From: Kineococcus rubinsiae | GTDB taxonomy: Bacteria > Actinomycetota > Actinomycetes > Actinomycetales > Kineococcaceae | Length of the DNA stretch: 57,242 nt | Reading direction: 5' to 3' | Assembly: GCF_011839805.1 (NCBI RefSeq) | Contig: NZ_VWPY01000029.1 | Location: 1 to 57,242, forward strand | Shown: one piece after another, positions 24,116 through 31,953 of the stretch | How the letters are laid out: the number at the start of each line of letters is the position of its first letter | How positions within the stretch are numbered: position 1 is the stretch's first letter | Program-made: the position numbers and the translations under genes | The notes under the pieces: model-generated | What the model saw: the letters and a program-made list of their open reading frames with translations, nothing else | What the model was told of the DNA's origin: nothing | The model's database searches: none

Positions 24116-26614
24116 ATGGCCCGCTCGACTCCTCCCCCGCCCGCGCCCGACGTCCCCGAGCGGATCGTGGACATCGGCGTCGAGCAGGAGATGCAGGAGG
24201 CGTTCCTCGAGTACGCCTACTCCGTCATCTACTCCCGGGCCCTGCCCGACGCCCGCGACGGCCTCAAGCCGGTGCAGCGCCGGATCCTGTACATGATGCA
24301 GGACATGGGGTTGCGCCCCGACCGCGGTCACGTGAAGTCCGCGCGCGTCGTGGGCGAGGTCATGGGCAAGCTCCACCCCCACGGCGACGTCGCGATCTAC
24401 GACGCCCTCGTGCGCCAGGCGCAGGCGTTCACGATGCGGGTGCCGCTCGTGGACGGTCACGGCAACTTCGGCTCCCTCGACGCGGGCCCCGCCGCGCAGC
24501 GCTACACCGAGGCGCGGCCCGCGCCCGCCGCCCTGCTCATGACGACGGGCCTGGACGAGGACGTCGTCGACTTCGTCCCGAACTACGACGACCGCCTCAC
24601 CGAGCCCGGTGTGCTCCCGGCGGCCTTCCCGAACCTCCTCGTTAACGGGGCTGCGGGCATCGCCGTCGGGATGGCCACGAACATGCCGCCGCACAACCTC
24701 GGCGAGGTCGTGGCCGCGGCGCGGCACCTGATCAGGAACCCCGCCGCGGACCTGCCCGCGCTCATGCGGTTCGTCCCCGGTCCGGACCTGCCCACGGGCG
24801 GGCGCATCATCGGCCTGGAGGGCATCCGCGACGCCTACGAGAGCGGCCGCGGGACGTTCCGCACGCGGGCGACGACGACGATCGAGAGCATCACCCCGCG
24901 CCGCAAGGGGATCGTCGTCACCGAACTCCCCTACGGCGTCGGCCCCGAGCGGCTGACGGAGAAGATCAAGGACAACGTCACCGCGAAGCGCTTGCAGGGC
25001 ATCGCCGACGTCGTCGACCTCTCCGACCGCAACCGCGGCCTGCACCTGGTGATCGAGGTGAAGAACGGGTTCGTGCCGGAGGCGGTGCTGGAGCAGCTGT
25101 ACCGGCTGACGCCCTTGGAGGAGTCGTTCGGCATCAACAACGTGGCGCTCGTGGACGGGCAGCCGCGCACGCTGGGGCTGAAGGAACTGCTCGAGGTCTT
25201 CGTCGCGCACCGCCTCGACGTGGTCCGCCGCCGCACCGCGTACCGGTTGCGGCGCAAGGAGGAGCGGCTGCACCTGGTCGACGGGCTGCTCATCGCGATC
25301 GTCGACATCGACGAGGTCATCGCGATCGTGCGGTCCTCCGACGACGCGGCCGCGGCGCGCGAGCGGCTCATCGCGGTGTTCGACCTGTCCGAGACGCAGG
25401 CGCGCTACATCCTCGACATGCAGCTGCGTCAGCTCACCCGGTTCTCCCGCCTGGAGCTCGAGCGCGAGCAGGCCGAGCTGAACGCCGACATCGCGGAGCT
25501 GCGCGCGATCCTCTCCGACGAGGGCCGGCTGCGCACGATCGTCTCCGACGAGCTCGCCGACGTCGCGGCCGAGCACGGCACCCCGCGCCGCACGGTCCTG
25601 CTCGCGGCCGGCGGGCCCTCGGGGGCGAGCGCCGTGGGCAGCGCGGCCGCCGCGCTGGAGGTCGCCGACGACCCGTGCACGGTGCTGATGTCGTCGTCGG
25701 GGCTGCTGGCCCGCACGGGCGGCACGGAACCGCTGGGCACGGAGGGCCGCCGCACCCGCCACGACCTCGTCACGGCCACGGCCCCCGCCACGGCCCGCGG
25801 GTTCGTCGGGGTGCTGACGTCGGCCGGGCGCCTCGTGCGCGTCCCCGTCCTGGAGCTGCCGGTCCTGCCTTCGACGAACGGCCGCCCCGCCCTGGGCGGC
25901 GGGGTCGCGGTCCGCGAGTTCGTGACGCTGGCCAAGAACGAGCGCGTCCTGACGATCGTGCCGCTGCCCGTGGCGGGCGTGGAGGACCCCGACGACCCGG
26001 GGTTCGCCCTGGCCACGGCGACGGGCGTCGTCAAGCGCGTCGTGCCGGAACCCCTCGGCAACCGCGACGAGGTCGAGGTCATCGCCCTGAAGGACCTCAC
26101 GGCCCGCACGAAGGACGAGGTGGTCGGCGCCGTCGCGCTGCGCACGGGCGAGGAGGACCTCGTCCTCGTCTCCTCCGACGCGCAGCTGCTGCGCTTCCCG
26201 GCCGCGCTCGTGCGGCCGCAGGGTCGCGGGGCCGCGGGCATGGCCGGGATCCGCCTCTCCCCCGGCGCCCGCGTCGTGTCGCTGAGCGCCACCGACCCCG
26301 CGGACGACGAGGCCGTCGTCGTCACGGTCGCGGGCGACTCCGGTGCCCTGCCCGGCACCCAGCTCGGCTCGGCCAAGGTCACGCCGCTGTCGGAGTACCC
26401 GGCCAAGGGCCGCGGGACGGGCGGGGTGCGCTGCCACCGCTTCGCCCGCGGGGAGGACACCCTGCTGCTGGCGTGGGCCGGCCACGGCCCCGCCGAGGGC
26501 GCCACGCCCACCGGCACGGCCGTGGCCCTGCCCGAGGTCCCGGGCCGGCGCGACGGCTCCGGCACGGCGCTGGACAAGCCGCTGGGCGCGGTCGCCGGGC
26601 CGCCGCTGCTGTAG
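24116..26614 (+). CDS. parC: DNA topoisomerase IV / second gyrase-type subunit A
   Basis: An 832-residue type IIA topoisomerase A subunit. The catalytic Tyr130 lies in AAQRYTEARP and the winged-helix DNA-gate motif is KLHPHGDVAIYDAL at about 86-98. The coiled-coil/tower region follows (LDMQLRQLTRFSRLELERE). The C-terminal half shows degenerate beta-propeller blades but no clear full GyrA box (QRRGG-type), which fits ParC better than GyrA. At the position of E. coli GyrA Ser83 it has Val92. The B subunit is the gene at 47271. The enzyme relaxes and decatenates chromosomes; streptomycetes carry the same second pair. Confidence 0.9.
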   Translation: MARSTPPPPAPDVPERIVDIGVEQEMQEAFLEYAYSVIYSRALPDARDGLKPVQRRILYMMQDMGLRPDRGHVKSARVVGEVMGKLHPHGDVAIYDALVRQAQAFTMRVPLVDGHGNFGSLDAGPAAQRYTEARPAPAALLMTTGLDEDVVDFVPNYDDRLTEPGVLPAAFPNLLVNGAAGIAVGMATNMPPHNLGEVVAAARHLIRNPAADLPALMRFVPGPDLPTGGRIIGLEGIRDAYESGRGTFRTRATTTIESITPRRKGIVVTELPYGVGPERLTEKIKDNVTAKRLQGIADVVDLSDRNRGLHLVIEVKNGFVPEAVLEQLYRLTPLEESFGINNVALVDGQPRTLGLKELLEVFVAHRLDVVRRRTAYRLRRKEERLHLVDGLLIAIVDIDEVIAIVRSSDDAAAARERLIAVFDLSETQARYILDMQLRQLTRFSRLELEREQAELNADIAELRAILSDEGRLRTIVSDELADVAAEHGTPRRTVLLAAGGPSGASAVGSAAAALEVADDPCTVLMSSSGLLARTGGTEPLGTEGRRTRHDLVTATAPATARGFVGVLTSAGRLVRVPVLELPVLPSTNGRPALGGGVAVREFVTLAKNERVLTIVPLPVAGVEDPDDPGFALATATGVVKRVVPEPLGNRDEVEVIALKDLTARTKDEVVGAVALRTGEEDLVLVSSDAQLLRFPAALVRPQGRGAAGMAGIRLSPGARVVSLSATDPADDEAVVVTVAGDSGALPGTQLGSAKVTPLSEYPAKGRGTGGVRCHRFARGEDTLLLAWAGHGPAEGATPTGTAVALPEVPGRRDGSGTALDKPLGAVAGPPLL

Positions 26615-26622
26615 GCGGGCGC

Positions 26623-27549
26623 TCAGCGGGTCTGCGGGACGACGTCGGCGGCGAACAGCTCGAGCTGGTCGAGGTCGCCGAGGTCGACGACCTGCAGGTA
26701 GACGCGGTCCACCCCCACCTGCGCCCACCTCCCCAGCCGGTCGACCACCTCGGCCGGGGAGCCGACCAGGCCGCGTTCGCGCCACGGGTAGGGCAGCGGC
26801 GGGACGGCCGCGGCCCGGCGCGCCACCTCGGCCGCGTCGCGACCTACGCACACCGTCTGGGCCGTGGAGAAGGCGATCTCCCCCACCGGCCGGCCGATCG
26901 CCACGCAGGCGTCGCGCACCCGGGCGAACTGGGCGCCGGTCTCCTCGACTGAGGCGAAGTTCACGTTGAACTCCCCCGCGTAGCGGGCGGCCAGCTGCGG
27001 GGTCCGCCGGCGACCACCGCCCCCCACGACGATCGGTGGTGGCGGTAGCACCGGGTGCGCCAGGCCCGGGCAGTCCCGGAGCGCGTGGTGGCGTCCGGAG
27101 AAGCTGAACGTCCGGTCGGCCGGGGTCGCCCACAGGCCGGTGATGATCGCGAGCTGCTCCTCCAGCCGGTCGAAGCGCTCGCGGACGCCGGGGAACGGGA
27201 TGCCCCAGGCGGTGTGCTCGCCGGCGTACCACCCGGCCCCCAGGCCGAGCTCCACGCGCCCGCCGGACATCTCGTGGACCTGCGCGACCTGCACCGCCAG
27301 CGGGCCGGGCAGGCGGAACGTCACCGGGGAGACGAGGGTGCCCAGCCGGAGGCGCGTGGTGTCGCGCGCCAGACCGGCCAGCGTGGTCCACGCCTCGGTC
27401 GGACCGGGCAGACCGGAACTCACGATGGCCATCAGGTGGTCGGACCGGGAGAAGCCGTCGTAGCCGGCGGCCTCGCTCACCCGGGCCAGCGCGAGCAGGT
27501 CGCCGTAGGTGGCGCCCTCCTGCGGTTCGGTCAGGACCCGGAACTCCAC
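26623..27549 (-). CDS. LLM class F420-dependent oxidoreductase
   Basis: A 308-residue luciferase-like TIM-barrel protein of the F420-dependent subgroup. Family blocks include YDGFSRSDHLM, TTRLRLGTLVSPVTFR, GGRVELGLGAGW and PPPIVVGGGGRRRTP. Such enzymes transfer hydride between F420 and varied substrates; the substrate here is unknown. I chose the GTG at 27549 (VEFRVLTEP), six bases after the stop of the small upstream gene, because earlier sequence overlaps that gene in another frame and has no homology. It opens the accessory region and converges with topoisomerase A with only an 8-base gap. Confidence 0.85.
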   Translation of the reverse strand: MEFRVLTEPQEGATYGDLLALARVSEAAGYDGFSRSDHLMAIVSSGLPGPTEAWTTLAGLARDTTRLRLGTLVSPVTFRLPGPLAVQVAQVHEMSGGRVELGLGAGWYAGEHTAWGIPFPGVRERFDRLEEQLAIITGLWATPADRTFSFSGRHHALRDCPGLAHPVLPPPPIVVGGGGRRRTPQLAARYAGEFNVNFASVEETGAQFARVRDACVAIGRPVGEIAFSTAQTVCVGRDAAEVARRAAAVPPLPYPWRERGLVGSPAEVVDRLGRWAQVGVDRVYLQVVDLGDLDQLELFAADVVPQTR

Positions 27550-27554
27550 CGCGC

Positions 27555-27746
27555 TCAGCCGGGCGGACCCAGACGCGCACCGAGGTTGATGAACTTTTCG
27601 GTCCGGGTCATGTCGGTGATGTTCGGCCGGCTGGGCTCGAGCCAGTCCTCGTTCCGGCACCGGGCGCAGACCCGGTACGGCTTGCGGTCCTCGGTGAACT
27701 CGGTGGTCCACCGGTGGCGACCCAGGCGACACCTCAGCGTCTTCAC
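27555..27746 (-). CDS. Small zinc-ribbon-like hypothetical protein
   Basis: A 63-residue protein, MKTLRCRLGRHRW at the start followed by YRVCARC. The Cys6/His11 and CxxC spacing suggests one zinc-binding knuckle, and short actinobacterial proteins with this LGRHRW...C.RC pattern are common and uncharacterised. The ATG start is clear, and the gene ends six bases before the F420-dependent oxidoreductase start on the same strand, so they are probably translationally linked. No function can be assigned. Confidence 0.6.
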   Translation of the reverse strand: MKTLRCRLGRHRWTTEFTEDRKPYRVCARCRNEDWLEPSRPNITDMTRTEKFINLGARLGPPG

Positions 27747-27845
27747 GGCCGCACCTCCCTCACCAGAGGACGCCGATGGTCCTCCGTGCCCGGACTGCTG
27801 TCCAGCCCCTCACCCCTCCCGCCAGCGGCGCTCCGGCGACCGGGA

Positions 27846-28232
27846 TCAGGTCCGCGGCCGGAGGGGTTCGAGCGCGGCGAAGGACAGGTAGAGGCGCATG
27901 GCCGAGATGCCCTCCCCGCCGAAGTCGTAGACCACGCAGAAGGGCACGCGCACGTCGACCGAGGTCCCCCGGAACTCGCCCTCGAGGTAGGCGTGCTCGT
28001 CGGTGACGCTCAACTGACCTCCGTGGGGCCGGGCGTCGAACATGCTGCCGTGCAGCGCGAGGAGGTACTCCCGCACCGCCGAGCGCCCCTCGAACCGCTC
28101 ACCGCTCTCGACGTTGGTCCAGGTCACGTCCTCCGTGAAGAACTGCTCGAACTCCCCACCGGCTCCCAGGGCCTCGAAGTAGCGCATCAGGAACTCCTGG
28201 CGGGACTCCGCCCCACGGGCTGCTGCCGACAC
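27846..28232 (-). CDS. SnoaL-like / NTF2-fold protein
   Basis: A 128-residue protein with the cone-shaped alpha+beta barrel pattern of the SnoaL/NTF2 superfamily: QEFLMRYFEAL for the first helix, FTEDVTWTNVESGERFEGRSAVREYL for the core turn (in parts), and C-terminal strands VDVRVPFCVVYDF and ISAMRLYLSFA. Members range from isomerases to binding proteins, so no activity can be named. The GTG at 28232 is chosen because GGGGAG lies just upstream. It stands 100 bases beyond the zinc-ribbon gene with no clear operon partner. Confidence 0.75.
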   Translation of the reverse strand: MSAAARGAESRQEFLMRYFEALGAGGEFEQFFTEDVTWTNVESGERFEGRSAVREYLLALHGSMFDARPHGGQLSVTDEHAYLEGEFRGTSVDVRVPFCVVYDFGGEGISAMRLYLSFAALEPLRPRT

Positions 28233-28510
28233 GACCGTCTCCCCTCGACGCGCGGACAGCATTCCGCGCGCCGCGGTTCCTGTCGAGGTGCTGCGACCAC
28301 CTGGCGCTGGTGGCCCCCGACGAGGCGAGGCTGCGCGACGGGCAGGCGCCCCTGGCCGGGCTCGGCGTCCCGCACACCTCCGTCGTCTCGTCGACCCCGG
28401 CTCCGACCCGCACCTGGAGCTTCGGCCTGGCCGGCCCCGGACCGCGTGTCCGGCGGCCACCTCACCTGACCTCGGGGCCGCCTGCCCGGTCCGCGCGTGG
28501 ACGACGGGCC

Positions 28511-28762
28511 TCAGACCACGGGGGCCTGGGCGCCGGAACCGGCCGTCGCGGCGCCGGTCTCCGGCATGAGGACCCACAGCAGCGGGTAGACGAGGAACTG
28601 GCTGCCGGGGATGACCACCAGGGTGGCCACGAACAGCGCGCGCACGGCCCACGGGTCCATCTCGAAGCGCTGCGCCACACCGGCGCAGACCCCGCCGAGG
28701 AGGCGGCCGTCCTGCGGGCGGGTGAGTCCCTGGCGGGCGAAGTTGGCCTGGATGACGTTCAC
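28511..28762 (-). CDS. PspC domain membrane protein
   Basis: An 83-residue PspC-family protein. The PspC core is residues about 13-60 (RPQDGRLLGGVCAGVAQRF then ALFVATLVVIPG), with one or two membrane segments ending at LLWVLMP. PspC proteins take part in envelope stress sensing in other bacteria; in actinobacteria short stand-alone copies are frequent and poorly understood. The GTG start follows GAAGGAG at a good distance. No PspA or LiaI-type gene is adjacent, so it is probably a single gene. Confidence 0.85.
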   Translation of the reverse strand: MNVIQANFARQGLTRPQDGRLLGGVCAGVAQRFEMDPWAVRALFVATLVVIPGSQFLVYPLLWVLMPETGAATAGSGAQAPVV

Positions 28763-28940
28763 GGTGGTTCTCCTTCTTCCAGCGGTCCGCACGCTGCGGA
28801 TCCGATGAGGCAACACTGCCCGCGGCGCACCACCCCCACATCGGGGACGAACCCTGAGCGACCCCTGACCCGACCCGGAGAGAAACCCTCGCTGCGTCCG
28901 GGGGGACCGCGGCGTCGACCGGAGGCGAACTTGACGCTCC

Positions 28941-28961
28941 GTGCTGAAACCGTTGCAGCAC
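28941..28961. promoter_or_regulatory. 21-bp near-perfect palindrome upstream of the HNH gene
   Basis: GTGCTGAAAC and GTTGCAGCAC around a central C match as inverted arms at 9 of 10 positions. The core TGAAACCGTTGCA looks like a LacI-family operator half-pair. It lies 18 bases left of the LexA box. The binding protein is unknown. Confidence 0.45.
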
Positions 28962-28979
28962 AATGGGTTGGTCTATTTA

Positions 28980-28995
28980 TCGAACGTCTGTTCGA
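28980..28995. promoter_or_regulatory. SOS box (LexA operator)
   Basis: TCGAACgtctGTTCGA is a perfect 6-bp inverted repeat with a 4-base spacer and an exact match to the mycobacterial/actinobacterial LexA consensus. It ends two bases before the -10 hexamer of the DUF222/HNH gene. LexA bound here would block that promoter until DNA damage. Confidence 0.9.
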
Positions 28996-28996
28996 C

Positions 28997-29002
28997 TAGA
29001 CT
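28997..29002 (+). promoter_or_regulatory. -10 element of a probable leaderless promoter
   Basis: TAGACT fits the TAnnnT consensus. Its distance to the GTG at 29009 places the transcription start at or next to the first base of the start codon, and no Shine-Dalgarno sequence is present, so the mRNA is probably leaderless. No good -35 hexamer is seen. Confidence 0.5.
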
Positions 29003-29008
29003 GCAGGC

Positions 29009-30478
29009 GTGACCTGGACCGATGTGCACCCCCTGGAGCAGCCGTTCGCGGCCCTCGGGGCGGCACTGTCGGAGGTCGCGGACGCCAAGGCGGCCAGCTT
29101 CTCCATGACCTCCGCCCGGGAAGCCGTGACGGCGTTCCTGCGGCTGCGGCACCAGGCCGACGCCGCCTACCTGCACCTGGTCCGCGTCCTCGGTGAGGCC
29201 GGTTCCTCGGCGTCGGACACGGCCACGTTCCTGGCCTGCGCCCCCAACCGCCTACCGAGGGGTCAGGCCCGGCGTGACGTGGAAGCCGCGAAGGTCACCG
29301 ACCCCTCCGTCATCTGGGACGGGGTCATCGGGGGCGTCGACGGCGACCGCGGCGCGTTGCAGCACCTCGGTGACGCCCTTGCCGCCGGCGAGGCCTCCCG
29401 CGCCCACGTCGACGTCGCCGTCACCGCGCTCTCCCGCATCCCGACGACCATCCGCCGGGGCACCACCACGCTGACCGACCCGGTGACCGGTGAGGTCACC
29501 GAGCACCGCAGCGCGGAGCTGCTGGACGCGCACCTGACCCGCAACGCCGCCCGACACTGCCCCGGTGTGGCCGGGCAGCTGGCTCGTGAGCTGGTCCTCA
29601 CCATCGACCCCGACCACGAGGACCGCACCTTCCGCGACCCCGACGCCGCCACCCGCCGAGGGTTGGTCTTCGGGGCCCTCATCGACGGGATGTGCCGCAT
29701 CACCGTCGACCTCGACGAAACGGCCACCGTCATCGTGAAGCAGGCCGTGAACGCCGCCTCCACCCCGCTGCCCGTGCAGGTCGAGGCGGACGGCGAACTC
29801 ATCCGCGACCCCCGCTCGAAGCGCCAGCGCGACGCCGACGCCTTCGTCACCCTCCTGCAGCGCGGCGCGGCCGCCAGCGACCCCGCCGTCGCGGAGACCG
29901 CGCGGGTCTCCGTCGTCGCGACGGTCGCGGACGTCCAGGCCGCCGTCGAGCACCGCGATGCGCAGACCACCGCCACCGTCGACGGCCACGGACCCGTCTC
30001 CACCGCGACCCTGGGCTACCTCGTCTGCGGCGCGGTGCTGCAGAAGGTGCTCACGAGCTCCGCCGGCGCGGTCCTCGACCTCGGACGTTCCACCCGCCTG
30101 GCCACCACCCAGCAGCGCCGGGCGCTGGCCGTGCGCGACGGCGGCTGCGCCGCCCCCGGCTGCACCACCGCCCCCTGGGCGTGCGAGGCGCACCACCTCC
30201 CCGCCTGGGAGGACGGCGGCCGCAGCGACCTGGACCGGATGGTCCTGCTCTGCCCGACTCACCACCGCGCCTGGCACGCCCACCACCTCGAAGTCCGCCT
30301 CCGCCCCGACCGCACCGCCGAAGCCCGCTGGATCACCCGCGACCCGAGGTGGCCGGGCAACCCCGTCCCGCAACCCTGGGTCCGCAACACCTTCCCCGCC
30401 GACCGGCGCCTCACCCGGGAACTCGGGGCACGCCTGCGCGCGGGCGGGAGCGGACCGCAGGAACTCCTGCCGGGATGA
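29009..30478 (+). CDS. DUF222 / HNH endonuclease family protein (13E12-like), LexA-box controlled
   Basis: A 489-residue protein. The N-terminal 340 residues are the mainly helical DUF222 domain. The C-terminal HNH domain has CAAPGC, EAHHLPAWEDGGRSDLD, and LLCPTHHRAWH. The Asn usual in the middle of HNH motifs is replaced (SDLDRMVLLC has Arg where Asn is common), so activity should be checked. REP13E12 proteins of M. tuberculosis are SOS-induced through the same operator, and this gene has an exact SOS box at 28980. The role is unknown. It belongs to a different subtype from the gene fragment at the left window end. Confidence 0.88.
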   Translation: MTWTDVHPLEQPFAALGAALSEVADAKAASFSMTSAREAVTAFLRLRHQADAAYLHLVRVLGEAGSSASDTATFLACAPNRLPRGQARRDVEAAKVTDPSVIWDGVIGGVDGDRGALQHLGDALAAGEASRAHVDVAVTALSRIPTTIRRGTTTLTDPVTGEVTEHRSAELLDAHLTRNAARHCPGVAGQLARELVLTIDPDHEDRTFRDPDAATRRGLVFGALIDGMCRITVDLDETATVIVKQAVNAASTPLPVQVEADGELIRDPRSKRQRDADAFVTLLQRGAAASDPAVAETARVSVVATVADVQAAVEHRDAQTTATVDGHGPVSTATLGYLVCGAVLQKVLTSSAGAVLDLGRSTRLATTQQRRALAVRDGGCAAPGCTTAPWACEAHHLPAWEDGGRSDLDRMVLLCPTHHRAWHAHHLEVRLRPDRTAEARWITRDPRWPGNPVPQPWVRNTFPADRRLTRELGARLRAGGSGPQELLPG

Positions 30479-30509
30479 CCGGCTCGGGCGTTGCCGGTGG
30501 CATCCCTTC

Positions 30510-30536
30510 ACGGCGGGCGGAACGGGAACCCGCCGT
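30510..30536. terminator. Bidirectional terminator after the HNH gene
   Basis: ACGGCGGG and CCCGCCGT form a perfect 8-bp stem with an 11-base loop, 32 bases after the HNH stop and touching the stop of the converging gene. Confidence 0.6.
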
Positions 30537-31207
30537 CAACTCCTGCGGGAATCGCGGGGTTCGCCGGGCAGCCGCGGCATCCGCTTGCCCGTGCCGATCA
30601 GCTCCATGAGCTTCGGCGTGTAGGGCACTCCGCGCGCCGCGCAGACGTCCGCGAGCGCCGCGGTGGCCCGCCCCGACGCAGCGGCGCCGAACACGGGCAG
30701 TCGGGCGATCCGCCCGGGCGCGTTCGGGCCGGGTTCGTCGAAGGGCCCGCCGCGCAGCCGCAGCACGGGTCCGCTGCCCGTGTACGGCCACGTCGACCCC
30801 TGCCAGGACACCTCGAGGACGTCAGCCCACGCGTAGACCGTCTCGCCCTGCCTGGTCACGACCACGACCACCTCCTCCTCCAGCCGGACGGTGTCGAGCC
30901 GGTGACGGACCACCACGTGCAGGACACAGCCAGCGGCCAGGACCAGCTGGCCGCTGACGTAGAGGAGGGAGAACCCGTCCCCCGGGCTGAGCCACCAACC
31001 GGCGACGGCCAGCACCAGGAACAGCACGGCCGAGGCGAGGCCGCGCCGGAGGCCGCCGGCGCCCAGCACCACCGGCGCCCGCGCGTCGTCACCACGTTCG
31101 GCACCCCGCTCGCCGTGCGCCCGCGAGCCGGCGACGTCCGGGCCGACCAGAGGTGGTTCCACGGTCCCAGGCTGTCCCCGAGCGCGGGCCCCGCGCGGCG
31201 CCGTCAC
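30536..31207 (-). CDS. Hypothetical membrane protein with PH-like domain
   Basis: A protein of about 223 residues with two transmembrane segments (LASAVLFLVLAVAGWWL and YVSGQLVLAAGCVLHVVV) that form a hairpin, followed by a soluble domain resembling the short PH-type domain common in actinobacterial membrane proteins (VYAWADVLEVSWQG, VLRLRGGPF). The N-terminal 50 residues are polar. The start is uncertain: GTG at 31228, 31207 or 31165. It lies 48 bases after the TetR gene on the same strand and may share its transcript. No function is known. Confidence 0.55.
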   Translation of the reverse strand: MTAPRGARARGQPGTVEPPLVGPDVAGSRAHGERGAERGDDARAPVVLGAGGLRRGLASAVLFLVLAVAGWWLSPGDGFSLLYVSGQLVLAAGCVLHVVVRHRLDTVRLEEEVVVVVTRQGETVYAWADVLEVSWQGSTWPYTGSGPVLRLRGGPFDEPGPNAPGRIARLPVFGAAASGRATAALADVCAARGVPYTPKLMELIGTGKRMPRLPGEPRDSRRS

Positions 31208-31255
31208 CCGTTCGCAGCAGTCCCGCACGGCTGCACCGGTGGACGCGCGGACCGC

Positions 31256-31834
31256 TCAGCTCAGCGAGGCGCTCGCCGCACGGAGGTCGTCGAACGCCCG
31301 CGAGACGTGCGGCCACAGCGCGCCGGCGAGGTCGAGTTCGGCCTCCGCCCAGTCGGCGTAGCCGCGCTTGAACGCCATGACGCCCACCTCGGCCGCCAGG
31401 TGGGCGCGCACGTCGGGAACCTCCCGAGCCAGCAGCGCCTCGGTCATCGCGGCGGCCAGGCCCACGCTCTTCAGCGCGTCGCGCTCCTGCAGCTCGGTGC
31501 TCGCGGCGACGGCCGCCTTCAGCCGCGGCCCGAGCTCGCGGTTCTGCGGGCCCATCGCCTCGGAGGCCCGTTCCAGGCCGGCCGCCACGGCCTCCAGCGG
31601 ACTCGCGTCCTGCCGTGCTGCGGCGATCCCCTCGGCGAGCAGCAGGCTCAGCGTCTCCTGCCCCGCCACCAGCAGTTCCCGCTTGTCGGGGAAGTGCCGG
31701 AAGAACGTGCTCTTGGTGACCCCGGCGCGCTCGGCGATCTGGGTGACCGTCGTGGCGTCGTAGCCCTGTTCCGTGAAGAGGTCGACGGCGGCGACGACGA
31801 GCCGCTCGCGGGCTCCCGGTTCCCAACGCGACAT
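31256..31834 (-). CDS. TetR family transcriptional regulator
   Basis: A 192-residue TetR-type repressor. The helix-turn-helix is at residues about 25-50 (ATTVTQIAERAGVTKSTFFRHF in parts), and the C-terminal helices form the ligand and dimer domain. It is divergent from the SDR gene, and the 119-base gap between them contains three copies of GGGAC-N4-GTCCC. The first lies just 20 bases from its own start, so it probably represses itself and the SDR gene and is released by a substrate of that enzyme. The inducer is unknown. Confidence 0.9.
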   Translation of the reverse strand: MSRWEPGARERLVVAAVDLFTEQGYDATTVTQIAERAGVTKSTFFRHFPDKRELLVAGQETLSLLLAEGIAAARQDASPLEAVAAGLERASEAMGPQNRELGPRLKAAVAASTELQERDALKSVGLAAAMTEALLAREVPDVRAHLAAEVGVMAFKRGYADWAEAELDLAGALWPHVSRAFDDLRAASASLS

Positions 31835-31853
31835 GAGGCCCAGCCTAGGTCAC

Positions 31854-31867
31854 GGGACTGGCGTCCC
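31854..31867. promoter_or_regulatory. TetR operator candidate 1 (GGGAC-TGGC-GTCCC)
   Basis: A perfect 5-bp inverted repeat with a 4-base spacer, 20 bases upstream of the TetR gene start. Its centre is 22 bases, about two helical turns, from operator 2. Confidence 0.75.
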
Positions 31868-31875
31868 ATCGCGAC

Positions 31876-31889
31876 GGGACATCTGTCCC
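31876..31889. promoter_or_regulatory. TetR operator candidate 2 (GGGAC-ATCT-GTCCC)
   Basis: The same palindrome. It overlaps GGGACA at 31876-31881, which could serve as a -35 for the SDR gene with TACGGT at 31899-31904 as -10 (17-base spacer). Binding here would block that promoter. Confidence 0.75.
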
Positions 31890-31912
31890 ATCAGGGTGTA
31901 CGGTCCAGTGAC

Positions 31913-31926
31913 GGGACAAGAGTCCC
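31913..31926. promoter_or_regulatory. TetR operator candidate 3 (GGGAC-AAGA-GTCCC)
   Basis: Third copy, centred 37 bases from copy 2 and located at or just after the expected SDR transcription start, 28 bases before the ATG. All three share the flanking dinucleotide AC on the left. Confidence 0.75.
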
Positions 31927-31953
31927 GCCACTGCTCCACGTTGGAGGAACCCC

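Noticed and set aside
28233-28510. Possible gene remnant between the SnoaL-like and PspC genes
   Set aside because: A plus-strand frame gives a readable stretch (PDEARLRDGQAP, GLGVPHTSVV) but I recognise no family, and it runs on antisense into pspC. The evidence is too weak for a pseudogene call.
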